Of a DNA stretch of 64,000 bases, positions 22,653 to 36,165 are shown piece after piece. Numbering within the stretch: position 1 is the first letter of the stretch; each line of letters begins with the position of its first letter. Source of the DNA: Branchiostoma belcheri (taxonomy: Eukaryota; Chordata; Leptocardii; Amphioxiformes; Branchiostomatidae); NCBI RefSeq assembly GCF_001625305.1, contig NW_017803157.1, positions 195,991 through 259,990 on the forward strand. The letters run 5' to 3'. The translations under genes and the position numbers were made by a program. The notes beneath the pieces were generated by a model, which worked only from the letters and a program-made list of their open reading frames with translations, was not told the DNA's origin and did no database searches.

Positions 22653-25600
22653 CTACTGTCCCTGTTTGAGCTCCACATTCGGGATGTTCATGTTGATGTT
22701 GTTGGCTGTGTCGTTGTTGTTGTTGTCCCTGGCCAGGTCCAGTGTCTGGTACATGTCTGCTATCTGTGTCTGGAATGTGTCCTTCAGCTGGCTGCGCTTG
22801 AGTTTGAAGGTCGGAGTGACCAGTCCGTTCTCCACTGTGAACTGGTCTGGGCACAGGAAGATGTCTTTCACCTGGTCAGGACAAGGGAAGAATTACGCAG
22901 GTCAAAAAATGTTACAAATTAGTGTTTGTTCTTGCATATCCCATAACCAGTATCAAGGCATAAGACGCCATTTATTTTTAAACAAATGGTATGTTATCCC
23001 TTTTCTACATGAAGTACAAGCTGTGTAAGACTTAACTGATAGGTTTAATCTAATCAGACAAAAATTATGGACCTCAACACCAATAAATTGTCTGTGGTGT
23101 GGTGGGTCTGGAACCAAGGTACTGATGTTCCAGTCAGGCTTCCTTTTGATGTTGATTTCTCAGTTAAGCATTATTTTTTATATCTCAGATCCACAATTCC
23201 AACTGGTGTGACCTTAACAATCACGTCAAACTTAAGATTTTTTTTTTTAAAGATGGAATTGACTTGACGTTTGCAATCAGATTAACAAATTAAAAGTGAC
23301 ATTACCTGTTCAAACCCCATAAGACCCGCCTGATCACCGATGGTGCAGATTTTGTGGAAGATGGCACTTTTGACTTCCTGAAAAGAAAAATCATGTGGTG
23401 ATTACAAGATTGTGAAACTTCTAGAACTTAACAGCAAGCAAAGGCCATTTTGTACGTCTCGTTCTTCATTTAAAATTCTATGGTTTGGTATCTTGTTTAA
23501 AGGATTCTTAGAAATGACCAGTTATATGATGTTTCATCAAAATTAATGGTTTCCATTTACATCTTTTGCTTCTACTCATTCATTCACAATTGATCTGTTT
23601 CAACATAGACCTGCAGTTTTACCTCATTCTGGCAGAGGGCATCCATGTGCCCACCGATCCCCTTGCGAGCAGCCCAGGATATCAGAACATCAGGGTCTGG
23701 TACAATGATTCCCACCAGGGATGCCTAGAAAAAAGTGTACTACATTTACTGATGCAATGGCCAAGTTTGTAGATTCTGAGGTTCAACAGGTTGTGAGTTC
23801 AATCCCCAGCCATGTCATACCAGAGACTTTCAAAAATTGTATCTGATTAGCACTCAGCATTTGGTAAGAGTATGGTAGTTAAACACACACCACTACCAGT
23901 GGACCAGCCCCCTGCTGTAGTGATTGCACTGCTGTGTGGCCCAAGGGCTTATTATTGAACCAAAGAGTGGTACCAGTTATTTATTCATTCATTCTTTATT
24001 TCAGGTAAAAACCCATATAACACATTGTACAATACATCATTAAAATAATACAAAAAACTCTACAGACATACAAGTAAAACAGGAAGAAACCTAAAAGCAT
24101 AATAAATGGTAGGTCTTCCGAAAGAATGAATTCCTGTAGAAGGCATCAGAATGTATTAAACGACGGATTGTTGCGTTGTTGGAGGAAAATAAACTTTTTA
24201 GAAAAGAATAACAAATTCTCCTCCTCCTGGTTTCAAAAGTGTCAATATATTTATAACTACTGTAACTTATAAATCAAATTAAGCTTTCAAAGATGACAAC
24301 TTGAGAACAATAAACAAGGCTTGTCTTAAGAATAAGTTAAGTGAAATGACAGTCAATAATTGATTAACGCAATCAATTGTTGCTCTATTGAGAACACATT
24401 ACCTTCAGACTGTCTCCATACACAAAGCTCTGTGCCACCTGGGGACATGTGTTGTACACCATCTCTATCTTCTCTGGGGCCACGTATTCACCCTACAACG
24501 GCACAAGGACATTAAACCTGGAACTGTTACCAGTTGGTATTATGCTGTACACTAACGATGAAGTTATAAAGGTTACGACTCAAAATATCCCACCTGTGCC
24601 AGCTTGAAGATGCTCTTCTTACGATCAATCACCCTCAGAGTTCCATTCTGTAATAGAATGTGAACTGATGTTATTGGTCAAAGCCTTAAATTGTTACTCA
24701 CCAACTGTCTGACACAGCAATTATCGCAATTCATGGAAAATTTAGAATTTTACAACATAAGAATCATCTTTGTAAAGTCATTTTTTAAACCTACGGGATA
24801 TTCTTCTACATGGTTAACAAACAGAAAACAAGCATAAAAGTAAGCATGATTTCTGACATTAAGTACTACTGTATACTACAGATGCCTTAATCTTAAGAGT
24901 TGTGGTGTACATACAGGTAGCCACATGCCAATGTCTCCAGAGTGCACCCAACCATCACTGTCAATGGTCTCATCTGTGTTCTTCTTGTCATTCAGGTAGC
25001 CCTTAAAGACATTTGGTCCCTTGAAGCACACCTGTTGGATTGAATAGCACATAGTTTGGCCCCTTTTGCATAGTATAGATTTTATATATAGAATATATTT
25101 CCAAACAGCAAGGTGGCATTTTTTCTAACATCGTTGCTTTATCATCAATGTTCTGGATTGATATCGATTAAGAACAATATGCAATGAATACTTTTTGCCA
25201 TCACCAGTGCAAAAATCATATGAAAGGTCATCATGGTAAAATATTTTTAAACATACTAAACTAAAGCACTTCATTTTTGTAGTCAGTGTTTGTCAATAAT
25301 GATAAGTAAAACATACCTCTCCCTGCTTGTCTTCTGTGAAGTAGTTCATGTCAGGCACATCCACCAGTTTGACCAGGTTACAGGCCAATGGCGTTCCAAC
25401 ATGACCTGGCAAAACAACACGAAGATGAAGAGATAAACTTTAAGATTCTGTAATTAGAGAGGTGGGAGGGGCTAAAAATTTTCTGTTTAAACAATGGCAC
25501 ATAGAAATTAGACTGTTGAGATAGAGGTTAAAAGTTGAACTTACCGATTGAGTTGTCCCCCGGGATGGTGAATGTACCTGATCCAGAAACCTCAGTCTGA

Positions 25601-28600
25601 CCATAACCTTCAAACACCTGGGAATGGTGGAAATAAATGATGACACATTTTAGAGCCCATAGCATCATTAATACATGTTTTTTCTTCTAACACTGCATTG
25701 GATATTCATGTATAAAGGCAAGAGATGGAGAAAACTACTTACATTGGCACCAAAGGCACATCTGGTAAAGGTGAGGATCTTCCCAGAAATCGGGGCTCCT
25801 GCCACGAACATCAGTCTGACCCTTCCCCCAAGCTGTTCCTGATAACAACAACACCACATAGAGTTAGTATTTGCCAAACACAAGCTAATAGGGTAAGAAA
25901 AGTTATGTCTGAAAACAGTGTATTGCAACCTGGACAAACCACACATTCATACAACAGAGACCATGATATGTTACTCATTGCACTTTTACAACTGGACACT
26001 TTCTTTGCATGAATGTAAATGTCACCCAATCATTTCTGTCACCTTATCTTCTTGTTTATAGGTTTGTATAGTATTGTGCCTGTTAATCTATATGCTCTAA
26101 AATGAAAAACTGAAATGATGTGTCCCCCTTGGAACATACCTGCACTTTCTTCAACAGTAACTTGTCCCAAATGGTGTCTCGTCTGAGGATTCCCCTGCAA
26201 TATATGGTATATAAAGTTTGACATTCATAACAAATTCATGAACTTTTAACCTATGATCAGATGATGCAAGACTAGTAATTGTACTAAAAATTAATGAAGC
26301 AAGAAGCACCAAACTAAGAAACAATTGTATGACCCATTGTTTACATACTTGACCAGTTGCTTTTCCTTTGATTGAAGTGCAGCATTCAGCAGACGTTTCT
26401 TCAGAGAACTGCGCTGCACCTTTGCCATAACCTATAAAGAAAATGTTGGACAATCATAAGTGTACAACAAGGATTTCCTAAATATTGTGACAGTCATGTA
26501 ACAAATTATCCTTTGTACAACATTTTAACTGCCAGCAACATAAAGCATTTCAATGATATCAGTCTGTGGTCTACAACAGAGACCAAACACCTATAACATA
26601 CAGCATACGATGGTGGCAAGCAAGCTACCCATGATGATATGATGACTTTCTGCAGTAGATTTTCATTCAACGTGTTCAGAAGAAATGCCTATATAATACC
26701 TTATCATGGATCCTGATTAGTACACGGGGCATATAAGGATTGTCATACGACATCATGTATCCAGATCAGTAGACCATACTACATGTTTATGAGGAATACC
26801 TCACCGCATCATGTATCCTGATGAGCACACGCGGCACAGTGGCCATGCAGGTCGGCTGGAGAGCCTGGATGTCACTCATCAGCTCCTTCACATCACCTCT
26901 GTAGAACCCAATCCTGGCGCCGTGGGTGAACAGGTACAGCTGCAGGGGAGCACAAGTGCACAAGGTAGTGAGGCTGTACTCTCCAATAGGCTTCGGCTTG
27001 TTTTTGGCATCTTTTAGGGATTTATATCAGGTTATCTTTGTAGTACTGGTACCTTTTATTTGCCAGCCTAAGTTGGGGTGGTTGTCAGTCATACATTTCC
27101 AAACATTCTTGAAAGGAATGTTGCCTTTTTAACTGTTATTAAAAACATATATACACAACATTGATGAGAGTTGTTTTGAAACACATGTAGTAGACATACC
27201 TGCATGATCCTCTCTATCACATGAGCCAGAGGCAGGTAGGAGATGTAGATGTCATCTGGCCCAAACTTGATAGTGTCCTGGGAACCAGACAAAATAGTCT
27301 GAAATGTTTAACTTGGAACACAGTGCAAAAAATCAGCAAAGTTTGGCGCTTTACATTATAGGAGTCCACTGTTTGTGGATCTACCTGGCAACATTCTTTT
27401 TTTTCAAATACACAATGAACAAGAGACCCATCTCAAGATGTACCAATACCCCTCACATATAAAACATCTTTCTTAGACCTTTGTCTCCCAATGTATTGTT
27501 AGATGAAGATACCAATGAGTATATCTTAGTACTAACCTGGAAATGTCCCACAGCTCCTCCCAGTTCAGCTATCTGGTTCCGATGTGTTAACATGGCTCCT
27601 TTTGGGTCACCTATAATTGTAAATGTACAGAAACCAGATTGTACTACAGTGACTTTTATATTAATCCTGTATGACTTGTGATAAGTATCATAGACTTGAA
27701 CTATTGCTGTTGAAAATGTAACAGAATTTAGTACAGTCTAATAGTAAATAGTTGAGAAAGAGATGTTTTTATAAGTGTTTTACCTGTAGTGCCACTGGTG
27801 TAGTAGATTGTAGCCAAGTCATCTGGGCTGGGTAGCTGAAGGAAAAATGTCAGTATTGATCACTACTTTCCATAGGCTTTTATACTTCATCTTCATCTTT
27901 GCCGGGGCTCAAAGATGTTATGTGAGCCCCGGCTACACCCCCATATAGCCCCTGATGGGGCACTTTAGGGGGGGGGGGCTTGGTTTAAGGCGGGCAGGCC
28001 TCCAGCCTGGCCCGGAAGGACTCAACTATACAATATATATATACAGTTACAATAATATCGGGAAATATCTTCATGTGATGATTTAATTGAATGCAAAGCT
28101 TCTGTTTGTTACCACAAGTATGACATAATGTCTACTTGCTTCATTACTGTTTTGTTCTACATACATGTATCTATGTCAAGGTTTTGAACTTACCACTGGC
28201 TCATGTGGCTGTTGCTGACCCAACCGCTGTAAGGGAAAAAAGAACAGGGAAAGTCACAAACTGGTCATAAGGGAACCATAACTTTCAACGTTACACGTCT
28301 TTTGCAAAAACCTGTCTTTGTCTGTGAAGTCTTAAGTTCAGGGAAACTAGTACCAAATTCTCAGTAACTCTGTGAAATGTACGCAAATCTAAATTAAACT
28401 GAACAACCAAAAACATAATGATCATAGTACTGTAGAACTTTCTTTAAGCAGTGACTTCAGGTACATGTTTTATTACCTATCAAAAGTCACTGATTGAAGA
28501 ATATCTTACTGTTGATCTACATGTGACTAATGAACCTCTTCAACAAAAAAATATAATACAAAATAATATAATAAACACACCACAACTTCGTTGAAGGCCA

Positions 28601-31553
28601 GCATCTGCACACCATGTCGTTCTGCCATCAGGATGACCTCATCAGCCATGACCTCCGTGGTGATGATTCTTTTGATGGTGGACACCTGGTTATTACTGAT
28701 GAAGGTCAGCAGCAGCATGACCTTGGACTCCTCGTCACACAGGACAGTTTCCAGTTGGGCTGTAGAGACATGAAAGACAGTGAAATAGCATCAGATATGT
28801 TGATAGGTATGGTTTATACAATGTGTACTATACAGGTACAGCCAATCGGTATAGTCTTGTGCAATGTAGTTATTATTAATCTATTAGGGAACTAGATTGC
28901 ACAAGAGTATACCAATGGTTGTTTGTGGTACTTGTTGCCTGGCTGATGATGGTAGACTGACAAAGATGCTACTGTCAGTTTTTCAAATTGATGATTAACG
29001 CTTACATGTGTCTTACATAGTGGTAACCTTAGATAGCCAAACATCTAGATTATGATGCACTACCTAAATACACAATTATGGACAATGTCATGTTTTGGAC
29101 ATTGGTGAAATGATGAAAATAAACCTGTTATAATGGAATGTACATAAAATTATATCACCACCACCACCAAATTGTGATTGTAACATGCATAAATCTAGTC
29201 AATGGTTGCTAACGATACTACATGTACTTTTACCCTGGTTCATGATGGCCCACTTACCCTGGTTGATGATGAACCTCAGGGCACTCCTTCCCAGGGTGGC
29301 GTACATGGGGACCGTTACCATGGAGAACATGTTAGACGCCTGGTCAGCAACGACATACTGGCAACACAAGAGGAGGACAGAGCATTAGACTTTTAAGAAT
29401 TAAAAACATTTGCTATGAAACCTGCATGACTCTACTGAAACCTGCATAACTCTAGATCAGCTACAAGATTTCTCTTCTCTTGCAAAATGTAGCTCAGACT
29501 TTTGGCATTGATGCTAGAAAAACATTCTAATATAAGTAGCATTGCAAATTTTGAGTACTTTCAGATAATATCTTTCTTTTTCTTGAATGAAGTACATGTA
29601 TGGATGAAGCCTCACCTCGACTCTGTTCTGTGAGAAAATCCCCACAAAGCTGGTCTGGTTGGGTTTACAGCCCAGGGCGATCAGACCTGATCCGAAGTGG
29701 GCCGCACGGTCCAGTACCTGTCAATCAATCAATCAATCAACCAATCACCTTAGCTGCCATCAACACAAAGGTGGTCTTCAGTTTTATTATACAAGTTTGC
29801 ACCTTTGCAACATGAATACATTGTATGTCAAAACAAAATCCAAACCATCTGGAGAACAGAAAACTTATGCTTACAACAATGTAACTGTTACAGGACATTG
29901 CAGAATTTATTTTCCAACTGCCAATAGTAAATTCTGCATACTTATGGGTTTCTGTCAGTCATTATTTAGTGAGTATGGCCCAAATATGCATTTGCATTAA
30001 CAGCACCATTATGATATAATACATGAACGTAGGATGTACCTCGTTATACGTGACCCACTCGTAAGGTTTGTTTTGTCCTGACCTCCACCCCAGGCACGGA
30101 CCGTTATCTGTGTGAAGGAAAGAAGTACACCATTAAACATCCATGCCTTTTACTATTACTTCAGTACTCATCTAGTTTAAAAGCTCTGTCAAGACAAAAT
30201 AGGTAAAAAAAATAGTAGAATCCGAGTTTGTCAACATTAAAGACGAGAATAATATCGCTCTTATGCCATATTCTTTGTCGTCAGCACATAATACATGTTG
30301 AATGCTGGTGTGTTGTTCCCCAGATAGTGCTTTCAGCACCAAGGACAGGACCAACGCAATTTCGCGTGGTGAGACTGTTGGGGCCGTATTCACTGATAAT
30401 TCATCTCATTTCATCCTTTCTATTGCAACAGCGAATAGAATGTCACAATTGTCTTCCCAATAATCATAAATCAGGGTGAAAAGAGGGGAATTCACCCCCC
30501 GCCCCCCGCTCGTTGCCATTTAAGTGAAGTACAACGTGTTCGCGTGGTTATGTTGCGGAAGTACATGTGTATACTTACTTGAGACCATTGCTCCACGCTT
30601 GAAGACATCGTGAAGAGTCTGCATGCCGTCATAGCAAGATTCCACCAACTTGTCCTCTTCTAGAAAAGCCGCGATTCGCCCTCCCCCCGTTCCCTATATC
30701 ACACGCCAAAAAACATGTTTTTAGGCTGCATTTGTGCTTCACTTGGCCAAAATACGATTTTTGTCAAACGTAGCTTCAACTCTAACGGTTACAACTTTCA
30801 CACATATATAGAGGGAACAGTCGCGTTTAGAATCAAATGTCGTCAAAGTTTCGGCCGTTGCGCACAGTATATTGGTACTTACGGGCACTTCTCGGGATTG
30901 CATGCCGAGGTCGCAAGGTGGCGTGACCGGACGGGGCCGGTTTCTCATGAGCACCCCGCCGCCCAGGACGGCTGCCCCCGCCCCTAACGCCGCAACACTC
31001 TCCATCGCAAGGCATCTAAACGTGTCGGCAACGATATAAAACACATGTAACATGTGGAGACAATCGTGCATGTAAGTATAAGGCTGTTGAGTGCTAGAAA
31101 TTTAGGTTTGAGGTTTGAGATGAGTCATGTCCAAATTATATTCTGAGGACGAACTTAAATCATATATTCAGATTTACATCTTTGTTTTGAAAACAGTGAG
31201 CTTATTTCCTCAACTTGTTACCAAAACAGAAATAAAGAAATACAGACAAGATGATGACACACTGAAGTTAGTCATCAGCAAAAGAATTTTACAGTTAGAT
31301 GAACAATGCAAATAGGTATACAATAGGTATACAAATAATCTAATACTTAGTAGCTCGTTACGTCGTTGTAGGCAAGATTACAGTATTAATTTTGTATTTG
31401 ACAGCTCGTTGCTTGCAGCTAGCCGTACCTCTGGGCTGTTCTCCCGATGCCAGGCGTGGCAATGTTGGCGGCTGCCCCCAGGCGGAGCGGGCCGGCAGCG
31501 GCCTGGCGCTGGGCGAGCTGGCGGAAGCAGGTGCGACACGCCCCGCCCAACAT
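22653..31553 (-). CDS. ACSL1: long-chain acyl-CoA synthetase, ACSL1/5/6 type
   Basis: Converts long-chain fatty acids to acyl-CoA (ATP to AMP + PPi) on ER or mitochondrial outer membrane. The 23 exons begin at 31553, 31015, 30693, 30107, 29717, 29357, 28759, 28226, 27835, 27610, 27277, 26939, 26431, 26194, 25838, 25617, 25405, 25031, 24647, 24492, 23724, 23377 and 22871; phases agree throughout, giving 747 residues against about 700 in vertebrates. Visible motifs: AMP-binding [12 protein letters not shown] at 296-307, [18 protein letters not shown] at 479-485, and the fatty-acyl signature [10 protein letters not shown] with IDRKK. Residues 1-42 have no acidic residue and several Arg, resembling a mitochondrial presequence; a Gly/Ala-rich hydrophobic segment follows at 46-65. 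The C-terminus has an Asn-rich extension after [11 protein letters not shown]. The subtype within ACSL1/5/6 is not resolved; the symbol denotes that clade. Confidence 0.92.
23748..23980 (+). mobile_element. tRNA-derived SINE-like copy in ACSL intron
   Basis: A-box-like AATGGCCAAGTTT and B-box-like TGTGAGTTCAATCCCC are spaced as in a tRNA promoter, followed by a body with CACTACCAGTGG shared with the copy near 21245. Decayed, non-coding; boundaries approximate. Confidence 0.55.
26700..26731 (-). other. partial copy of the 3' end of ACSL exon 12
   Basis: On the minus strand this reads [10 protein letters not shown] followed by GTATTA, next to the real exon end [10 protein letters not shown] followed by GTGAGG (26805). 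Within the shared PRVLIRIHD stretch the four base differences all fall at third codon positions. No acceptor with an open frame reaches it, so it is not placed in the CDS. It may be an exon remnant or part of an alternative exon. Confidence 0.5.
27901..27933. repeat. 10-bp perfect stem hairpin
   Basis: GCCGGGGCTC and GAGCCCCGGC flank a 13-base loop within an ACSL intron. A run of 11 G follows at 27968-27978. No recognised RNA family. Confidence 0.6.
29718..29735. repeat. (TCAA)n microsatellite
   Basis: About four and a half tetranucleotide units directly upstream, on the minus strand, of the ACSL exon 29616-29717. It sits next to the acceptor. Confidence 0.8.
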
Positions 31554-33694
31554 CGCTGACGACTCCCGGCGTCACAACCTCGCAAGGACGAAGGACGACT
31601 AATGAAAAAGGTGGTTACAAAGGCACGTGTTTTCGTACTATTGTGGTACAACAATTAATTGTGTTTAGTTGAATTTAATTGTTGCAAACCACGTACTATT
31701 TATGACGCCATAAATCAGAGTGAAAGTACGCTTTTAGACGTAAGTGTAATTGTATTGTGACCTTAAATTCCTTTGTGATGGTTGTAGACGTCAGAGATTT
31801 AGGAGGGGTGCGGTGTGTGGTGTATGTTCTAGAACGATCTTTTCAGTCAAAGTACGTCACAAAGTTTAATACTTTTTACCCTGGCTACACAATATTTGTT
31901 TGATGTTCTATCGGGACCACATACGTGTAGCCAAACTTTTCACCAACGCTGCATGCACTCAGGTAAAATTGTATTTGTAACATGATATGTCCGGTTTTTA
32001 GTGGTATTGATTCTGTTGAAAGCTGTTAAGAACACTTGACGCACTTGCATTCGTTTGAGATTAGAGCTTATACACCTACTAAGCACATATGATATTTTAA
32101 AATGCAAGCTATTTCTCGCTGTTGAAACTTATTACATCCACTGCCCTCAAACGCGTGGCTAATTATAAGCGTAACAGTAGCGTAACAGTGGTGTCGGACT
32201 GACGTCAGTTAAGTGCTTCTGATCTAAATTGGCGACTCAGATAACTCCTACCCTCCCCTAAATGCCATCACGAGTTACTGCAGTGACCTAGCTCGATCAG
32301 TACGTTTACTGTTTGCCGCTGGTAGTTCTGACTACAGAACCAGTAAATCCCTAGTTATAGTATTTATCAACAATCCTCAACGTCTAGTTTTTATGTATAT
32401 CATTTCTACGTCCCGTAAGTGACCAAAATAGACGAGTGCACACAAGATAGCCGCGGTATTCCGACCTAACGTGTAATCACGAAAAGCCCGGACCTAAAAA
32501 TATCAACATGCGTCATAGCGGCTTGAGGGCAGGTGCCTTGTATACCTTCCAATCTAACCCCGGGTTAGTGCAGTACATAGTTCGCAATTTTCGACTATTC
32601 CTCGCTAAATATATCACCGATTCTTCCTAGTTTTGCTGCATTAGAACAGTTATTTACCTATATAGAATAGGAAGTAGTTTTGACACGATCTGACACATCA
32701 CAAAGCGACTGAGTCCCCCTTGCGACGTTGACAGCTAGCACTATTTGTAGCTCAGCTGTCCCGAATGTAAACACAGCGGTCTACGTAAAACTCCCGTCTA
32801 AAGCCAGAGCTCTGTATTATAGGCTTACCTTGGTTAAGTCCTCCCCCAACACACCCCCTCCAATCCTCGGCCTCTCCCACACACAATTCCCAACTCGCAG
32901 GCTTTAAGACCCGGAGATTTCCTAACTTGGAAAGTCTTGAGCGTCACTCAAGAAGTTCTCCAGGCGTCTCCAGGTTTGGGTTACCCGCACCGGGCAGCTG
33001 ATATCGGGTTTCTGTGTTCCCCGCGTCTTTTTGACAGCCGTGATTGTGCCTGACGAATTGGAGAAGGGAGCCAGACCACGCCCCCTGCCGGCCCATTTGT
33101 TCTACAGCAGTGCGGTATAATAGCGGCGACCTCTCAGTCCACTAGTCGATACAAAAGCGTCAGGTTCTGTCTATACCTTGACCTCAGCCCCTTACCCGTA
33201 AAAAGTAAATACAATATCGGCGCTACAGAATTGAGGAAGGAATCTACACATACATTGTCTCCTTTCCTCTGTCCAAGTCTCTGTGCCGTTGAAAAGGTTA
33301 AAAAAAGAACTCTTGTTTCTTCTCTCCAGTTTTCCTTCTTTTTTTATTTAGTTATACCCCACTTAAAAACGGGAGTCTACTTAGTATACACAAAAAATAA
33401 CCAACGTAACTCATTTTTCATTATGTATTTTTTAAAGAGAACATCCAAGCAGCCAGAAAAGAGCAGGCTTCTCTGATCTGAACCGTTATAAGAGGAAGAA
33501 CGATGATGGTGATCATGAAATGGACACGTAAGATATCATCAGTACTAGTGCAGTACGAGCGCGTGACAGTCATATGACCTAGATCATGTTGGGGGTTGAT
33601 CATCCACATTTCTACCACATCCTCTATCACATTTTCCCACTATGAATTCCCAGCAGAGCAAAGTAGAAAGAAAACAAATTCTATACAGACAGCC
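31554..33694. other. intergenic region upstream of ACSL
   Basis: 5' flank of ACSL and 3' flank of the ependymin-related gene. Sequence around the ACSL start is GC-rich, unlike the flanks, and may be the promoter. A TGACGTCA palindrome occurs near 32200. I see no supported exon. Confidence 0.5.
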
Positions 33695-33700
33695 TTTATT
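33695..33700 (-). terminator. polyadenylation signal of ependymin-related gene
   Basis: AATAAA on the minus strand about 77 bases downstream of the stop codon at 33777. Confidence 0.6.
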
Positions 33701-33776
33701 GACTTCACATAAGACTATATGCTTTTAATACTAAAATCTAGAATCCGGGTTAATTCTTTGCCGTGCCACCTCTGAA

Positions 33777-36165
33777 TCACAGTCCCATGAAGAACGACGT
33801 TTTTCCCGTCAACATATTCTGTAAAAGAGACAACATACAGATTTTAGAAACTGTACATGTATGTCGAGATTCAAGAACAGCGCTGTACCATAGATTATAG
33901 CCATTCATGAAATATCTGTTTGCTGTTGTTCAGCTCATTTTAAAACACACTAAATTAAAGATACACCCTAACGTGAATTACTTGCAATGGTACTAACTGC
34001 AACAAAAATTGCACCGACCCAGATATGTACGCTGCTGTGCATGTGATTTTACAGTACCTGGGCTTTAGATAGAAGCCCAATTATGATCGGCATAAAGGCG
34101 GAGAAAGCGGAGGAAGATGGTGGTATAATTAATAGCAACAGACTAGTCTTTATTAGCGACCTGTTCATTTTGATCGATACCAGGACGCTGGATCACTTAC
34201 CCCATTACTGTCAGTAGGACAGGGCGGGCTGGGCACGTTAAACACTGTAGGGTCCGTGATAGCGTACGTGATGTTGGAAAACTCAATAGCCTGAAAGTAC
34301 GGCGCTGGAAATGGTAAAAGTACATGTACATTGCTTATTGCATATTCAATGACGTACATAATTGTGTCTGTGTGTATTGTGCTTGTCTGTGAAAGCAACA
34401 AGTTTTAGACCATGTAACAACCAAACATGTAACACTTCCGTACCTCCGCTAATCGTGCCAGTGATCGCTTCGTTAGCGAAGACGCACCCATCCCTGGTGA
34501 CGGTCACGACGGCGTCGACGGGTGGATCCGGTACTTTCACCGCCCACTTATCCAGCACCATGCCGCCTGGCCCACCGTACACTACAGTTTCTACGAACGT
34601 CGCGTTGTCTGGAAAAATGGAGGAAAGTTTTGCATGCCGCCTGGTTATAGCCTGGAGTCCAGCCTTGTTAGCTTTGGCCCGCTCCCCAAGGCGGGGTAGT
34701 GGATCCCGAGAAACGGACCAAATCAAAAAAGGCTAGACTCCAGGCTAGACTAGCTGGGATTGAAGTCAACATATGCATTGTATTCACAGATATGGCTTTG
34801 AACTCCTTGACTAAGAAAGTGTTGAAAATGATCTGAACGTGGAACGTGGAATCTTTAAAAATTATCGATTAAGCTGCTACAGATCATATGGCAAGTTGTA
34901 CACGGTCACATCCGCCGTAACCGGATCGTCGTATGAATTTGATGTCGCAGAAAATTTTAAGCAGGCTGTGATAGGACGAACCGCCGACAAGGAACTGAGA
35001 CAGCCTTTTCTGTAACAGTACAGTGGAATTTTGTAAGACACACGTACGACTGTCAGAACGCTCTTAGTTTGCGATCGTACGTCGATCGTAAGGCGGTTGT
35101 AACCGGACCCTTACCGGGAATGCAGGCCATCATGTCGGTCGGCAACTTTGAAGTCGTGCACTTCCCGTCAGGCGTGATGACGTACTGAATCATCTGGGTA
35201 GAGCAGAGGGGACGGTTTTATTACAACATACATGGGCGGGAAAATGGTCAATGAATAAGGCCGTGGAATTCCGGATCCCCATCTCATTCCTGACAATATC
35301 CACACCCGCACCAGGCTGAACAATGTATATGCTACTTTCTGGCATCTCCTTTTCTCTGCCCCTAACGCTCACTCATACCTACCAAAATACGCCCATTCAT
35401 TTACTCTAAGTATGCGTTCCTTTTCAGTGCAAAACATGTTGTATTCAGTGCAAAACGTGTAAAGTTACCTTGCTGAAATCTGCAACAACCCTAAAACGCA
35501 TGTTCATTTCCTGAAGAGCGAATTTCTTGATGGAGAAATCGTAGGACATTCTCATCGTGGTCGTCGTGAAACCTATGTAAAAATAATAATGTAGGTTGGG
35601 ACTCGGTATTACTCACAGAATGACAGTGTTTGGATACACTGCTCGTATATCTGTTACTGTTAGTACTGTTTTCTTTTATTTATTCATAACAAGAGTACAA
35701 AGATATACACAGCACGAACATAGTACAATAGCTTACAAGTCACGACCGAGACAAAACGCGTACTATATATAGCTAGTATGTATATACTTTCGTATTTTTT
35801 TCTGAGAGACGCATGTTGCATTTTGTAGTTTCTGTTTAAGTTACTAAGTAGATGGTGATTTCTCTTGGTATTTCTGTTTTCTTCCACCAGTATTTAAATA
35901 CTGATATTGATGATCCGCCTGGCCCACATTTTCAGCAAAGCAGCTCGTGAACTTATTTTTACATACCTTGACCTTGAGGCCCAGTCTGCACAGTCGCCAT
36001 CCTGCCTTCCCATATCTTAGGTAAGCAGCAGCGAGCTGGGACGTCCACCTGTCCCGCACACGTCACCACAAGTATGGCTATCGTTACAAGAACACACAAT
36101 GTAAACTGGTCATGGCCCAAGAAAACATGATGAAGCTTGTCAGCGGAGAATGATTTGCATTCCAT
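33777..36165 (-). CDS. EPDR1: ependymin-related secreted protein
   Basis: Predicted 230-residue secreted or lysosomal lipid-binding-fold glycoprotein of the ependymin family. Six exons: 35967-36165, 35469-35572, 35115-35193, 34444-34608, 34201-34304, 33777-33818; phases match. A hydrophobic stretch (LCVLVTIAILVVTCAG) about 22 residues from the start serves as signal sequence. Family landmarks follow: CCLPKIWEG, an SYDFSIKKFALQEM strand, DGKCTT, a variable middle and a closing Cys in PPCPTD. Potential N-glycosylation sites are NATF and NITY. The last exon is only 13 codons plus stop; its reading frame depends on the donor GGG|GTAAGT and is the least certain part. Divergent from NME5. Confidence 0.8.
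34648..34747. mobile_element. 100-bp foldback element in intron
   Basis: TAGCCTGGAGTC at the left and GACTCCAGGCTA at the right form the tips of an inverted repeat inside an intron of the ependymin-related gene. Non-coding; family unknown. Confidence 0.55.

Noticed and set aside
34346-34736. Open frames on both strands over an exon of the ependymin-related gene.
   Set aside because: The minus frame runs past a good donor and acceptor into introns; the plus frame is antisense. Only the spliced exon is kept.
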